NCBI RefSeq assembly: GCF_028736035.1
Contig: NZ_CP117866.1
Coordinates: 5,642,001 to 5,706,000 of the forward strand
Direction: 5' to 3'
Origin: Streptomyces sp. T12
GTDB lineage: Bacteria > Actinomycetota > Actinomycetes > Streptomycetales > Streptomycetaceae
DNA length: 64,000 nucleotides
In this document: positions 1 to 8,804 of the stretch, one piece after another
Position numbering within the stretch: the stretch's first letter is position 1
Layout of the letters: the number at the start of each line of letters is the position of its first letter
Position numbers and translations under genes: made by a program
The notes under the pieces: generated by a model
The model's database searches: none
The model's input: the letters and a program-made list of their open reading frames with translations, nothing else
What the model was told of the DNA's origin: nothing

Positions 1-1954
1 AGGTGCCGGCGGCGGCACGAGTGGTGTGCAGGTACCGGAGCAGGACGCGTTTCAACGCGGCGTCACGATCCGCCACCGTCTCTTCCACCTGCGCACGCTC
101 CTGCGCGTACTCACGAAGCAGATCATGGAACCGGTACCGGCCCGCCGTCGGGGCTTCGATCAGATGCGCCGCGGCCAGCGCACCGAGCAGCCGCCGGGCC
201 TGCGACAGCGATACGTCAAGAAGAGCCGCCGCGGCCTCGACCGTGAACTCCGCCCCCGGGAACAGGCCGAGCAGCCGGAACAGCCGGCGCGCACCGGGTG
301 CCAGGACGCGATACGACACCGAAAAGGCCGTACGCAAGGGAGAACTGGCGTCACCGTCCGGCTCCAGTGCCTCCAGCCTGTTGCCCTCGGTCATCTCGGC
401 GACGAGGTCAGCCGTCCGCAGGGCCGGATCGCCCGCGAGCCTGGCAGCGGCCACGCGCAGGGCCAGCGGAAGACTGCCGCACAGCCGGATCAGCTCGCTT
501 ACGGCGATGTCGTCGGCGTCGACCCGGTCCGCACCGAGGGCCCGGCTCAGCAGTGCGCGGGCCTCGTCCGGCTGAAGAAGGTCCAGGCGTAGGGCGTGGG
601 CCCCGTCGCGGGCGATGAGGTCGCCGAGGCGGTTGCGGCTGGTGACGACGACGCAGCAGGTCGCGCTGCCCGGGAGCAGCGGACGTACCTGCTCGGCCGA
701 CGCCGCATTGTCCAGCAGGACGAGCATGCGCCGGTCCGCCAGCAGGGTCCGGAACACACGGCCCTGAGCCTCGTGGTTCGCGGGGATCTCCGACGCCGCG
801 AGTCCCAGGCTGCGCAGCAGCAGTTCAAGGGCCTCGCCGGGTTCGAGGGGGCTGCGGTCGTGGTCGAAGCCGTGCAGGTTGATGTAGAGCTGGCCATCTG
901 GGAAACGGTCGCGTACCTGATGTGCCCAGTGCACGGCCAGCGCGGTCTTGCCGATGCCGGCGGCGCCGCCGATGGCGGAGATGACCACGGTGCCCGCCGG
1001 TCCCTGCTCCCGCTCGGATGGAAGCAGCCGGTGGAGTCTGGCGAGTTCGTCGGTACGGCCGGCGAACCCTGCGGCGTCATGGGGCAGTTCGGCAGGTGCG
1101 GCCGAAGTGGTCGCATTGCTTTCGCGCGGCTTGGGGGGAGGAGCCGGAGGAGGCGGAGGGGGGAGGAGGTAGGTGTCGTCCTGGCGCAGCACCGCTTCGT
1201 GCACTCGGCGGAGTTCCTCACGGGGACTGGTTCCGAGTTCGTCGCGAAGTCGTCGGCGCATCTCCTCATAGACCTGGAGCGCTTCCGCCGGACGTCCACA
1301 GCCGTACAGGGCCCGCATGCGCAGGGCCACCAGGGACTCGTCGTAGAGGTCAGCCGCCGAGGGCGCCGACAGGCCGTCGAAGTCGTCGAGGGCGTCGCCG
1401 AACCGCCGTAGTAGAAGAAGGCACTTGAGCCGCTCCTGCCGGAGCATCCGCCGACGCTCCAGCAACCGCCGCCGCTCGCCCTGCGCGAACGGCCCCGTCA
1501 GGTTGGCCAGGGGCTCTCCCCGGAACAGTGCGACGGCCGCGGCGAATTGGTCGGTCGCGGTGGCCAGGTCGCCGGATGCCAGGGTGTGCAGCGCCTCGTC
1601 GGCCCGCTCGGCCAGGTCCGCCGTGTCGAGCCGGACGCCCTCGGCGACGAAGCGGTACCAGCCCTTGCCGCTGCGGATCACCGACTCCGTGGGCTGGGTG
1701 CCTTCCGGATCCAGGGCCCTGCGCAGCGAGTTGACGTGAGTGGGCAGCACCTTGCGACCGCCCGCCGGCGGCTCCGAACCCCACACCGAGTCGAGCAGTT
1801 GGTCATGGCTGACCACGGCCCCTTGGCGGAGCAGCAACGCGGCCAGCACGGCCTGGCGCTTGACGGGCCCCAGATCCAGTGGAGCCCCGCCCCGCCGTGC
1901 CCGTAACGGTCCGAGCACCTCGAACCGCAGCAGCCCTGGAGATCCGCCGTCCAC
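1..1954 (-). CDS. AfsR/SARP-family transcriptional regulator with NB-ARC domain (3' end beyond the window)
   Basis: The reading frame starts at a GTG at 1954, six bases after a GGAGG ribosome binding site, and stays open to the left edge, giving at least 651 residues. Order seen: a winged-helix SARP DNA-binding domain (start reads LLRFEVLGPLRARRG, then a VWGSEPP loop), a bacterial transcriptional activator domain rich in Ala/Arg helices, a Pro-rich linker, and an NB-ARC ATPase with P-loop GAAGIGKTALAVHW and a VLLDNAAS Walker B region. C-terminal TPRs, usual in AfsR-type SARPs, would lie outside the window. Such proteins activate secondary metabolism. The target is unknown. The divergent small gene at 2063 is its likely neighbour-partner. 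Confidence 0.85.
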   Translation of the reverse strand, partial: MDGGSPGLLRFEVLGPLRARRGGAPLDLGPVKRQAVLAALLLRQGAVVSHDQLLDSVWGSEPPAGGRKVLPTHVNSLRRALDPEGTQPTESVIRSGKGWYRFVAEGVRLDTADLAERADEALHTLASGDLATATDQFAAAVALFRGEPLANLTGPFAQGERRRLLERRRMLRQERLKCLLLLRRFGDALDDFDGLSAPSAADLYDESLVALRMRALYGCGRPAEALQVYEEMRRRLRDELGTSPREELRRVHEAVLRQDDTYLLPPPPPPAPPPKPRESNATTSAAPAELPHDAAGFAGRTDELARLHRLLPSEREQGPAGTVVISAIGGAAGIGKTALAVHWAHQVRDRFPDGQLYINLHGFDHDRSPLEPGEALELLLRSLGLAASEIPANHEAQGRVFRTLLADRRMLVLLDNAASAEQVRPLLPGSATCCVVVTSRNRLGDLIARDGAHALRLDLLQPDEARALLSRALGADRVDADDIAVSELIRLCGSLPLALRVAAARLAGDPALRTADLVAEMTEGNRLEALEPDGDASSPLRTAFSVSYRVLAPGARRLFRLLGLFPGAEFTVEAAAALLDVSLSQARRLLGALAAAHLIEAPTAGRYRFHDLLREYAQERAQVEETVADRDAALKRVLLRYLHTTRAAAGT

Positions 1955-2062
1955 CTGAAGCCTCCGCCTGCGCACATCATCGGAAATTCATCGTCATTGC
2001 AGCACCTCTGGCCATGGTGAGGGACATGACATCGCACAACCCGCACAACTGAAGGGGGTCCC

Positions 2063-2389
2063 GTGACCGAAGTGGAGTTGGTCGCCGTCGCGCTGGCCAC
2101 AGGGGCGGCGCCCGGGCTCACGGATTCCGCACGCGGAGCCATCCACGACCTGTACACCGTGCTCAGAGAGGCGGTCCGCCGACGGCTGCGCGGGGCCGGC
2201 GGCGGCAACGGTGTGGGCGGCTACGCCGTACGCGTACTGGACGCGTACGAGACGGACCCCGATGTGTGGCGCACCCGGCTGATCCACGTCCTGACGGGCT
2301 CCGGCGTGGAAACGGACGAGGAAATCCTCGCGGCGGCCCGCGCCGTACTCCGCGCCGAGCGTCGGACGGGGCGTCTGGTTCGTCCTTGA
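2063..2389 (+). CDS. Small helical protein of unknown function divergent from the SARP gene
   Basis: This 108-residue protein starts at a GTG preceded by AAGGGGG. It has no signal peptide or membrane segment. The first 45 residues look helical (ARGAIHDLYTVLREAVRRRL), followed by a Gly-rich turn and a second helical part (VLDAYETDPDVWRTRLIHVL, then DEEILAAARAVL). Short two-helix proteins of this shape are common beside STAND/SARP-type NTPases in Streptomyces. A role as a partner or adaptor of the adjacent NB-ARC regulator is inference from context only. No catalytic motif is visible. Confidence 0.6.
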   Translation: MTEVELVAVALATGAAPGLTDSARGAIHDLYTVLREAVRRRLRGAGGGNGVGGYAVRVLDAYETDPDVWRTRLIHVLTGSGVETDEEILAAARAVLRAERRTGRLVRP

Positions 2390-2657
2390 CCAAGCCGCCC
2401 GTCGCGCCGACTGCTGCCGCGCCCGACTCGACCGCCTCGCGATCGAGGAGGACTTCGATGGTGCGCAGGCTGGGCACGCAGACCTGGGGTTCCGATGAGC
2501 CCGGCGGTCACCTGAGGGAACCTTCTCCTGGGCCACCTCGCCCGGAGGCGTCCGCTGCGCCCAAGGCTGCGGCCGAATGCGCGAGTGTCAGAGGAAAACT
2601 CTTCCTTCTCCGCTGTAACGCATCGCCCTTGCCGGACACAGACACGACGGAGGGGAT

Positions 2658-3230
2658 GTGAACACCGAAACTGACGAGCAGCACTTCACGGACCTGTACC
2701 AGCGGCACTACGGCAGCATCGAGGCCTACGTGCGGCGGCGGGTTCATCCAGACGCCGTGCGCGACGTGGTGGCCGATGTGTTCCTGACCGCCTGGCGCAG
2801 GATCGAGGAGGTTCCCGGATCCCTCGACGCACTTCCCTGGCTCTACGGCGTGGCACGGCGGACACTGGCCAACTCCCGTCGCTCAGAGGCACGGCGGCAG
2901 AACCTGGTCCAGGTTCTCGCCGGTCAGCCGACAGGCACGGTCACCGATCACGCGGACACGGTGTCCGAACAGCTGGCGCTGGCGGCGGCGTTCGACGGCC
3001 TGAGCCACGCCGACCAGGAGGTGCTCCGGTTGGCCCTGTGGGAACAACTGCCGCCTGATCAGGCGGCGAAGGTGCTCGGATGCCGAGTCGCCACCTTTCG
3101 GGTGCGCCTCCACCGCGCTCGAAAGCGCCTGCTGCGAGGTGCGGCCGACGTCCCCGAACACGAGTCGAATGCACGAAGCGCCCCCGGACTGGGAGCGATG
3201 CCGATGAATTGGAGTGGTTCCGATGCGTGA
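2658..3230 (+). CDS. ECF-type RNA polymerase sigma factor
   Basis: A 190-residue protein starting at GTG with a GGAGGGG ribosome binding site. Region 2 is visible at about residues 10-75 (FTDLYQRHYGSIEAYVRRRV, DVVADVFLTAWRRI, LPWLYGVARRTLAN) and region 4 at about 108-160 (LSHADQEVLRLALWEQL and the helix-turn-helix AAKVLGCRVATFRVRLHRAR). This is the normal length and order for a group-4 sigma factor. Its stop overlaps the start of the next gene, so the two are translationally coupled. The downstream membrane protein is probably the partner that controls it. Confidence 0.9.
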   Translation: MNTETDEQHFTDLYQRHYGSIEAYVRRRVHPDAVRDVVADVFLTAWRRIEEVPGSLDALPWLYGVARRTLANSRRSEARRQNLVQVLAGQPTGTVTDHADTVSEQLALAAAFDGLSHADQEVLRLALWEQLPPDQAAKVLGCRVATFRVRLHRARKRLLRGAADVPEHESNARSAPGLGAMPMNWSGSDA

Positions 3231-4242
3231 CCTGGAAGAGAACTTTCGAGCCCTCGACCCGGTCATGAGGACGGCGGACACCGTGTCCGCACCGGAGCGG
3301 GAAGCCGACTTGGCGAGGATCCTGAGGTCACCCCGTCAGGTGTCGCGGGCGGCGGCGTCCTCCCGCGTGCTGTCGCGCCGGTGGGCACTGACGAGTGTGG
3401 CGGTGGCCGTGGCTGCGGCGGGCGCCCTTGTGATGACGAACGTCCTCGGTACCACTGCACAGCCGGCGTACGCGGTTACGCCTGCTCCCCTCGCCTACGA
3501 CAGGGGAGCGGAGTCGGCGACGGACGTGCTGGAGAAGATCGCGAGTCGGGTCGAGAAACTACGTGAGCAGTCTTCGGACGCTCGTAGCGATGAGCACTTC
3601 ATTCAGGAGAGCTGGTCACTGGCCACCCGGGTGGACGGTCAGCAAGTGACGTCCGCCGTCATTCCCGAGCACCGTGAGACATGGAAGCAGCCGGACGGTT
3701 CGATGAAGTGGACCGTACGCACAGAGAAGCCCGGTTTCCAGTCGAGCGAGCAGCGCAAGGCGTGGGAGGAGGCGGGAGCGGTTGGCGAGGAGCCGGAGAC
3801 GTGGTCGGACTCCTCCGGCCCGGCCGACCCGGCTGACCCGGTCAACCAGGAGCCGCCGACCGATCCGGAGGGCATGGCAAGCTGGCTCCGTCTGGGGCAC
3901 GAGACGTCGGGAGCCGGCCAACTCTTCAGCTCCGTGTCGGAGAGGAATCTGACCCACTCCTTCACACCTGGACAGCGCGCCGCCTTGCTTCGTGCTCTGA
4001 AGCAGGCCCCGGGAATCGAGTACCGAGGCGAGGTGAAAGACCGCGCAGGGCGTGCCGGAGCAGCTTTTTCGGTGAATTCCGAATACGGCGGTCTGCCCAC
4101 CCGCTACTCGCTGGTGTTCGACGAGGCATCGGGAGATCTGCTGTCTTACGAGGAGGAGCTCACGGGATCTGCCGGGAAGCTGAATGTCAGGACTCCCGCC
4201 GTGATCGCGTACGTGACCTACCTGGTCCACGGGCAGGAATGA
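3223..4242 (+). CDS. CU044_5270-family membrane-anchored protein, likely partner of the ECF sigma factor
   Basis: 339 residues. ATG at 3223 lies inside the last codons of the sigma gene. The N-terminal about 45 residues are cytoplasmic, then one membrane segment (ALTSVAVAVAAAGALVMTNV), then a long extracytoplasmic domain with an Asp/Pro-rich stretch (SSGPADPADPVNQEPP). This layout matches CU044_5270-type proteins encoded directly after ECF sigma factors in actinobacteria, where they are thought to act as anti-sigma-like proteins. No zinc-binding HxxxCxxC anti-sigma motif is present, so the mechanism of any inhibition is unclear. Confidence 0.75.
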   Translation: MRDLEENFRALDPVMRTADTVSAPEREADLARILRSPRQVSRAAASSRVLSRRWALTSVAVAVAAAGALVMTNVLGTTAQPAYAVTPAPLAYDRGAESATDVLEKIASRVEKLREQSSDARSDEHFIQESWSLATRVDGQQVTSAVIPEHRETWKQPDGSMKWTVRTEKPGFQSSEQRKAWEEAGAVGEEPETWSDSSGPADPADPVNQEPPTDPEGMASWLRLGHETSGAGQLFSSVSERNLTHSFTPGQRAALLRALKQAPGIEYRGEVKDRAGRAGAAFSVNSEYGGLPTRYSLVFDEASGDLLSYEEELTGSAGKLNVRTPAVIAYVTYLVHGQE

Positions 4243-4250
4243 ACACAGAG

Positions 4251-4280
4251 GTGGGGCCGGTGGAATTTCCCCGGCCCCAC
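4251..4280. terminator. Rho-independent type hairpin between convergent genes
   Basis: GTGGGGCCGG and CCGGCCCCAC form a perfect 10-bp stem around a 10-nt loop, between the convergent stop codons at 4242 and 4303. It can serve both directions. Confidence 0.8.
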
Positions 4281-4302
4281 CCGATGTGGACTTTTTGGCA
4301 GC

Positions 4303-4935
4303 CTAGGTGGCGGTGAAGAAGTCCGCCTTGTTGTTCAGGCTGGTGGCCACTCCTGTCGAGCTGCTGTGCGCGTTTTCGGTCCACAAGCGGCACACGCCAT
4401 TCGAGCAGGCGTTGTTGTAGTTGTAGACACGCACGGTGAGCCCGCCACCGTTCACCCACGAGGTTGTCTTGTCCCGGAAGTCATACGGGTTGAAGTCGAC
4501 GCGCTTGCTGTGCGTCGCGTTCCACTGCAGACGGCGGCCTCCGTAGTTGGTGCCGTCGTAGAAGCAGTACCAGTCATTGCCGAAGGTCTCGGTGGGGCAG
4601 CCGCCCACTCGGGTGGCCCGGGGCTCGATCCTGGCGGCGGACCGGGGAAGGCCGCGTTCGGCGGCCTCTTGTTCGGCGGCCTTCACCTGGATTTCCTGCG
4701 CGGCGTTGCTGGGCGGTGGCGCTGCCTCCTCTCCGGGGAGAGGGAACGCCAGGATGACGCCGTCGTCCTTCCAGGCAATTCCATAGCGGCTGATCTGTAC
4801 GCCGCCCTTCTCCGCGATGACCTGGTCGATTTCTCGTTGCAGGCTGTCAGGCGCGGTCTGGGCACTTGCCGGGGTGGCGGCTGCCGTCATGGCGAGCGCG
4901 GCCACACCGAGGCCGATCCGTAATGCTCTACGCAC
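4303..4935 (-). CDS. Secreted peptidase-inhibitor I36 (crystallin-like) family protein
   Basis: 210 residues, GTG start at 4935 with an AGGGGGA ribosome binding site. Residues 1-25 form a signal peptide (RIGLGVAALAMTAAATPASA). A charged helical middle segment follows, and the C-terminal about 95 residues carry a Cys- and aromatic-rich beta domain (CPTETFGNDWYCFYDGTNYG, then ACSNGVCRLW) typical of Streptomyces I36/beta-gamma-crystallin-like proteins related to the metalloproteinase inhibitor SMPI. Four cysteines could make two disulfides. It is secreted, and inhibition of a protease is possible but unproven. Confidence 0.7.
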   Translation of the reverse strand: MRRALRIGLGVAALAMTAAATPASAQTAPDSLQREIDQVIAEKGGVQISRYGIAWKDDGVILAFPLPGEEAAPPPSNAAQEIQVKAAEQEAAERGLPRSAARIEPRATRVGGCPTETFGNDWYCFYDGTNYGGRRLQWNATHSKRVDFNPYDFRDKTTSWVNGGGLTVRVYNYNNACSNGVCRLWTENAHSSSTGVATSLNNKADFFTAT

Positions 4936-5194
4936 CGATTTCCCCCTGTTTTGTTGACGTAAGGAGTTGGTCAGACTTCCTTGCGGCTGTCCGGATGGTA
5001 TCGGCGAAAGACCGAACAGCTTTGGCCAGAGGATCACTGGCCGATTCCCGAGGGCAACTCAATTTCTGGCAGTGTGATTTGGATCACTTTGTCGCCTCGC
5101 GCTCGATCCGGAATTGTGGCTGCCGGGCCGTTGGTGCGGGTATTGTCGGCGTGTAGAGGGTGGCCGAGCACTTACTTCGTTTGAAAGGTTGGAT

Positions 5195-6013
5195 ATGTCC
5201 AACGCCTCGAATGAGTCGTCCCGGCTCGAGGTGCATACGGCTGTCGACCCGGAGATCCCTGCCCCGGTGGCTGAATCCATTCGTAGAGAACCAGCTCAGT
5301 CACGCGTCCCGGCAGAGGAATCCGAGGAACCGAAACCCGGTTCGGTGGTTGCACGAGGTGCTCTGACGACGCTTGGTCTTCTCGGCGGCTGGGCCGTCAC
5401 CGGCTTTGCCGTCGACGGTGTCGCCGAGCAGCCCGTGGAGGTTCTCCACGCGCTGTTTTCCCTGTCCCTGCCCATCCCCGCACTGGCCACCGCCTTCCGG
5501 CTTCGACGACTTGGTCGCCGGGCGGACCGCCGACCGGGAAGGCGTCCCAGGGCCACTGCTGACGAGTACCGTGACCGCTTCGTCCGCCCGGATCAGCTCA
5601 CCGCTGAGGGGCAGGTTCTGCTGGCCCGCGCCCAACGAGCCGTCAAGGCCGTTCTGACCTCATCGGTTCTCGCGGAGGACCTGATCGACCGGCGGCGCAA
5701 CGAACTGGCGTTGCCGGCGCAGGAGTGGGACATAGCCAAGTCCCTGGCGGAGTACACGCGGCTTGAGCGGGCGGTTCCAGAGTCCCCTGGAGGACAGGAG
5801 CAGCACGTTCAGGACATCGAAGCCCTGCGGAACGACATCGAGCGGGAAGTCGAGCAGCTGGAACGCTACGCTCACGAGGTCCTGAAGGCGGAAGCCAGAT
5901 ACGCGCGCTGGCGTCGGGAGCCGGCCGCTGAGGAACTGGCTCGTCTCAAGGACGAGGCTGCTGCCCTCAACGAGGCTCTGGCTGCTGTCGACCCGTCTTC
6001 GTCCGGTTCCTGA
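5195..6013 (+). CDS. Membrane protein with C-terminal coiled coil, function unknown
   Basis: 272 residues from ATG at 5195, preceded by GAAAGG. Residues 1-55 are polar and acidic. Two hydrophobic segments follow (about 58-75, LTTLGLLGGWAVTGFAV, and about 85-105, LHALFSLSLPIPALATAF), then a basic RRLGRRADRRPGRRPR patch. The remaining about 140 residues are highly charged and helical with heptad-like Leu/Ala spacing (DIEREVEQLERYAHEVLKAE), indicating a coiled coil. No family was recognised. The basic patch next to the membrane suggests an inner-face coiled-coil scaffold. Confidence 0.6.
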   Translation: MSNASNESSRLEVHTAVDPEIPAPVAESIRREPAQSRVPAEESEEPKPGSVVARGALTTLGLLGGWAVTGFAVDGVAEQPVEVLHALFSLSLPIPALATAFRLRRLGRRADRRPGRRPRATADEYRDRFVRPDQLTAEGQVLLARAQRAVKAVLTSSVLAEDLIDRRRNELALPAQEWDIAKSLAEYTRLERAVPESPGGQEQHVQDIEALRNDIEREVEQLERYAHEVLKAEARYARWRREPAAEELARLKDEAAALNEALAAVDPSSSGS

Positions 6014-6154
6014 GTTGCCGTCCTGAGCATGGCCCATTGCGCCGCTCTCCAGGACACGTTGGTCCGTGCCGGGCGGTCCCCCTGCCCAGAAGCCGCCGAG
6101 AAGCGTTCTGGCGCGCATCTGGCACGCGGCGAATGATCACGGCACACAGCAACT

Positions 6155-6179
6155 AGGCCCAGGTCTCTGACCTGGGCCT
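6155..6179. terminator. Perfect 11-bp hairpin
   Basis: AGGCCCAGGTC, loop TCT, GACCTGGGCCT, followed by TT. It lies between the 5195-6013 gene and the tRNA fragment. Part of it (TCTGACCTGGGC, 6166-6177) is repeated directly at 6258-6269 on the other side of the tRNA fragment. Confidence 0.75.
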
Positions 6180-6185
6180 TAGCCA

Positions 6186-6231
6186 TGGAGCGGGTGACGA
6201 GAATCGAACTCGCGCTCTCAGCTTGGGAAGC
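6186..6231 (-). other. 3' fragment of tRNA-Gly(CCC): probable attachment-site scar
   Basis: Read on the minus strand, 6231 to 6186 gives the anticodon loop TTCCCAA with its 3' strand, variable region, T arm GCGAGTTCGATTCTCGT and acceptor CACCCGCTCCA of a glycine tRNA with CCC anticodon. The 5' half (D arm, 5' acceptor strand and 5' anticodon strand) is not found beyond 6231. A tRNA 3' end of about 45 bp with no 5' half is the usual form of an att site left by tRNA-targeting integrative elements. The integration history is inferred. Confidence 0.75.
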
Positions 6232-6600
6232 GACGGCGCTTGGGGAGTCGGATAGCTTCTGACCTGGGCATATGTGCTCCGGTGTGGAGCTCGGGAGCGC
6301 AGGATCGCACCGCTGTTGACCGTGGTTTACCGGTCTTACGGGCATGCTATGCACGCCGTCGACTCGAAGGCGTGGAGGGTCCCTCTTGGTGGCTGGCGAG
6401 CGGACGCGCTCTGGGAGCGGGCGTTCGTCGGGAGGGTGCCGTTGCAGGAGCACATAGAGGAGGCTCAGCGGCGACCGAACAACTCGGGGCGGAGGTGGCT
6501 TGGAGCGGCCCCCGCAACGCGGGCCTGCTGCAGTTTCGGAACATCCTGTCGAACCGGACAGCTCGTAGTCTGGCGCTGAATCGAACAGAGGGTGGGGGTC
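6232..6600. other. Gene-free interval
   Basis: No supportable gene. It holds the direct repeat of TCTGACCTGGGC (6258-6269). A TTGACC box near 6317 could belong to a promoter for the downstream gene, but the match is weak. Codon bias is absent in all frames. Confidence 0.5.
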
Positions 6601-7134
6601 GTGGACGTACCGTACGTCGTCGGGGACTGGCAGGAGTATCGGTCCAAGAACTGGCTCGGTCTGCGCGTGCGGGTGCACAGCCTCAAGAAGGGCGAGCCGG
6701 CACGTGGGCGCAACAGCGAGGCGAAGGGGCTGACGTATGTCGTCTTCCAAGTCACGTTCGAGAACCGCAGCTCCACACACTTTTCCATCGACCTGTACGA
6801 ACACCTTCGCCACGTCGAAGTGCGCGTGGGGCGTGACGGGCACGGGGCGTTCGTGGACGAGCGTGGCTCCGACGGCATTCGGGACTTCAACCTCTACCCG
6901 CAGCGCCGGGCCACGGCCACGATCTACGTCGCCGCGCCCGCTGCCCGGCTCAAGCAGATGGACATTCAGATCAGCCCGGAGATCGACGGGGAGCCTGCGT
7001 TCGGGTACGTATGGGTCGGCGGCCTCGGTGTTCACGAGGGCTCGACGAGTGCGGGATCCCGTGCGTCGACGGCTGAGTCCGGTGTCGCTCGCGAGGTGGA
7101 GCGCTTCCTGCAGGACAGCGCGCCCAACGACTGA
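6601..7134 (+). CDS. Hypothetical protein with DUF4352-like beta-sandwich character
   Basis: 177 residues from GTG at 6601, after a GGGTGGGGG stretch; an in-frame GTG at 6592 is possible. No signal peptide is seen. The central part (GLTYVVFQVTFENRSSTHFS, then LYPQRRATATIYVAAPA) has the alternating pattern of an immunoglobulin-like sandwich of the kind often annotated DUF4352 (immunoprotective telokin-like), normally extracytoplasmic. The lack of a leader peptide is odd for that family and may reflect truncation next to the tRNA scar. Function is unknown. Confidence 0.55.
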   Translation: MDVPYVVGDWQEYRSKNWLGLRVRVHSLKKGEPARGRNSEAKGLTYVVFQVTFENRSSTHFSIDLYEHLRHVEVRVGRDGHGAFVDERGSDGIRDFNLYPQRRATATIYVAAPAARLKQMDIQISPEIDGEPAFGYVWVGGLGVHEGSTSAGSRASTAESGVAREVERFLQDSAPND

Positions 7135-7296
7135 CGATCGCGGCTTGGAGGCAGCTTCATGCGTGACTGGGGCGACAGTCCTCGTGCCTCCAGATGCGCG
7201 GGGTGGCCAGACCTGCCCGGGCCAGGGGGTCATGAAGGGCGAGGGCTCGCCTAGGAGGAGCTTGCGCAGCGCCAGGCGGATACGCGACAGAACTCG

Positions 7297-7328
7297 GCGA
7301 CGTGGCGATGTGGCGATGTGGCGATGTG
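7297..7328. repeat. Four tandem 8-bp units
   Basis: GGCGACGT followed by three copies of GGCGATGT, in the gap between 7134 and 7389. No gene covers it. A length-variable simple repeat is likely. Confidence 0.8.
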
Positions 7329-7388
7329 GATGCAGGCATGGCCCCCAGTGCGAGTGCTGCGAGAAGGGGGCTTGGTGTATCAGCGCCA

Positions 7389-8615
7389 TCACTTATGTGG
7401 GGCCAGCGTCGCTACGAAGTCCTTGACCCGCCCCAACGCCTCGACCAGCCGTTCCGTCGGCACCGTGTACGAGATCCGTACGTGATCCGGGGCCGCGAAG
7501 TCCGAGCCGGGGACCACCGCCACGTTGGCGCGACGCAGCACCAGCGCTGCGAAGTCGGCAGCGGAGTCGATGACTTGGCCATCGATAGCCGATCCGTACG
7601 TGCCCGAGACGTCGGCGAAGAGGAAGAAGGCGCCGTGGGCGTCCGCGTCGACCGTCACGCCGGGGATTTCGGCGAGGGCGTCGAGGGTGAGGCCGCGACG
7701 GTGGTCGAGCTCCTCGCGCCGCTTGGCGAGTTCGGCGTCCAGGTCTGCCGCCAGGGCCCCGAGCGCGGCCCGTTGGGAGACGGAGGACGGGGCCGAGGCG
7801 GTGTGGCTCTGGACGGAGGCGATCGTCGACGCCACGGCGACCGGTGCCGCGACCCAGCCGATACGCCATCCCGTCATCGCGTACGTCTTCGAGACCCCGC
7901 CGATCGTCAGCGTGCGAGCCGCTATCTCCGGGCCCAGCGCCGCGACGCTCGTGAAAGGCGTGTCGCCGTACACCCAGTGGTCGCAGATCTCGTCGCTGAT
8001 GATGGTCAGGTCGTGCTCGACGGCGAGTTGGGCCAGTTCTGTCAGTTCGGCCTTGCTGTAGACCACGCCGGAGGGGTTTGCCGGGCTGTTCAGGAGCAGG
8101 ACCCGGGTACGAGGTGTGAGTGCCGCCCGGATGCGGTCGGGGGCGATCTTCAGGCGGGCGTCCGGCGCGGGGTGCACCGCGACCGGGGTGCCGCCGGCGA
8201 GGCGCACCATGTGGGGGTAACTCACCCAGTACGGCGCCGGGATGAGGACCTCGTCCCCCGGCTCCAGGAGCACGGTGAAGGCGTAGTGCAGGGCCTGCTT
8301 GGCGCCCGCCGTCACGACGATCTCGTCGCGTGTGTACGTCGTGCCGTGGCGGTTCAGGTGCGTGGCGACGGCCGTGCGCAGATCCGGGATGCCGGCGGCC
8401 GGGGTGTAGCGGGTGAAGTCCTCCTGGATCGCGGCGATCGCCGCCTGGGCCGCCGGTTCGACCGTGGGGAAGGCCGGTTCGCCGCTGGTCAGGTTGATCA
8501 CGTCCACCCCGGACGCGATGAGGGCCTTGGCGTGGGCGTCCAGGGCGGCTGTGGCGGATGGCGGGACTTGGGCCGCGCGCCGGGCCAGGCGGATGGTGGG
8601 GGCTTCGGTCGTCAT
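7389..8615 (-). CDS. PLP-dependent class I/II aminotransferase
   Basis: 408 residues from ATG at 8615. Fold-type I aminotransferase landmarks are present: Asn180 in SPANPSG, Asp208 in IISDEICD, and PLP lysine Lys243 in GGVSKTYAMTGWRIGW, with a C-terminal Arg for substrate carboxylate (DHVRISYT). It transfers an amino group between an amino acid and a 2-oxo acid. The gene follows a 56-residue ORF with a 5-nt gap and reads away from a promoter region packed with operators shared with the ArsR genes. This suggests ArsR control. It may aminate an arsenic-containing 2-oxo acid such as arsonopyruvate, but this is inference; an ordinary aspartate or aromatic aminotransferase is the alternative. Confidence 0.85.
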   Translation of the reverse strand: MTTEAPTIRLARRAAQVPPSATAALDAHAKALIASGVDVINLTSGEPAFPTVEPAAQAAIAAIQEDFTRYTPAAGIPDLRTAVATHLNRHGTTYTRDEIVVTAGAKQALHYAFTVLLEPGDEVLIPAPYWVSYPHMVRLAGGTPVAVHPAPDARLKIAPDRIRAALTPRTRVLLLNSPANPSGVVYSKAELTELAQLAVEHDLTIISDEICDHWVYGDTPFTSVAALGPEIAARTLTIGGVSKTYAMTGWRIGWVAAPVAVASTIASVQSHTASAPSSVSQRAALGALAADLDAELAKRREELDHRRGLTLDALAEIPGVTVDADAHGAFFLFADVSGTYGSAIDGQVIDSAADFAALVLRRANVAVVPGSDFAAPDHVRISYTVPTERLVEALGRVKDFVATLAPHK

Positions 8616-8620
8616 CGCAC

Positions 8621-8791
8621 TCAGCCTCGCGGGAGCAGTGCTACGTGGGCCTCGACCGCACGGCGGTGCTCTACGGCCCGTGTGGTGGCGTCGGTGACCT
8701 GGGAGCACGAGTCACAGAACTCGACGCGGGCGGAGCGCGAGCCCCGGAGGGCGCTCAGCGAGTGGCGGACCGAGCGGAGAAGCTTCGGCAT
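8621..8791 (-). CDS. 56-residue basic protein with a CxxC motif
   Basis: A small ORF from ATG at 8791 (AAGGGG 8 bases upstream) to TGA at 8621, five bases before the aminotransferase start, so the two are probably coupled. The N-terminal half is strongly basic (MPKLLRSVRHSLSALRGSRS). The centre carries CDSC, then a helical Ala/Val/Arg segment. Third-position GC is high throughout, which supports coding. The first gene of an ArsR-type transcription unit having a CxxC pair suggests a thiol/metalloid-binding role, but no family is recognised. Confidence 0.6.
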   Translation of the reverse strand: MPKLLRSVRHSLSALRGSRSARVEFCDSCSQVTDATTRAVEHRRAVEAHVALLPRG

Positions 8792-8804
8792 GACGAACCC
8801 CTTT

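Noticed and set aside
547..1299. Arg/Ser-rich reading frames over the SARP gene
   Set aside because: They are shadows of the true minus-strand frame starting at 1954, which has clear SARP and NB-ARC motifs.
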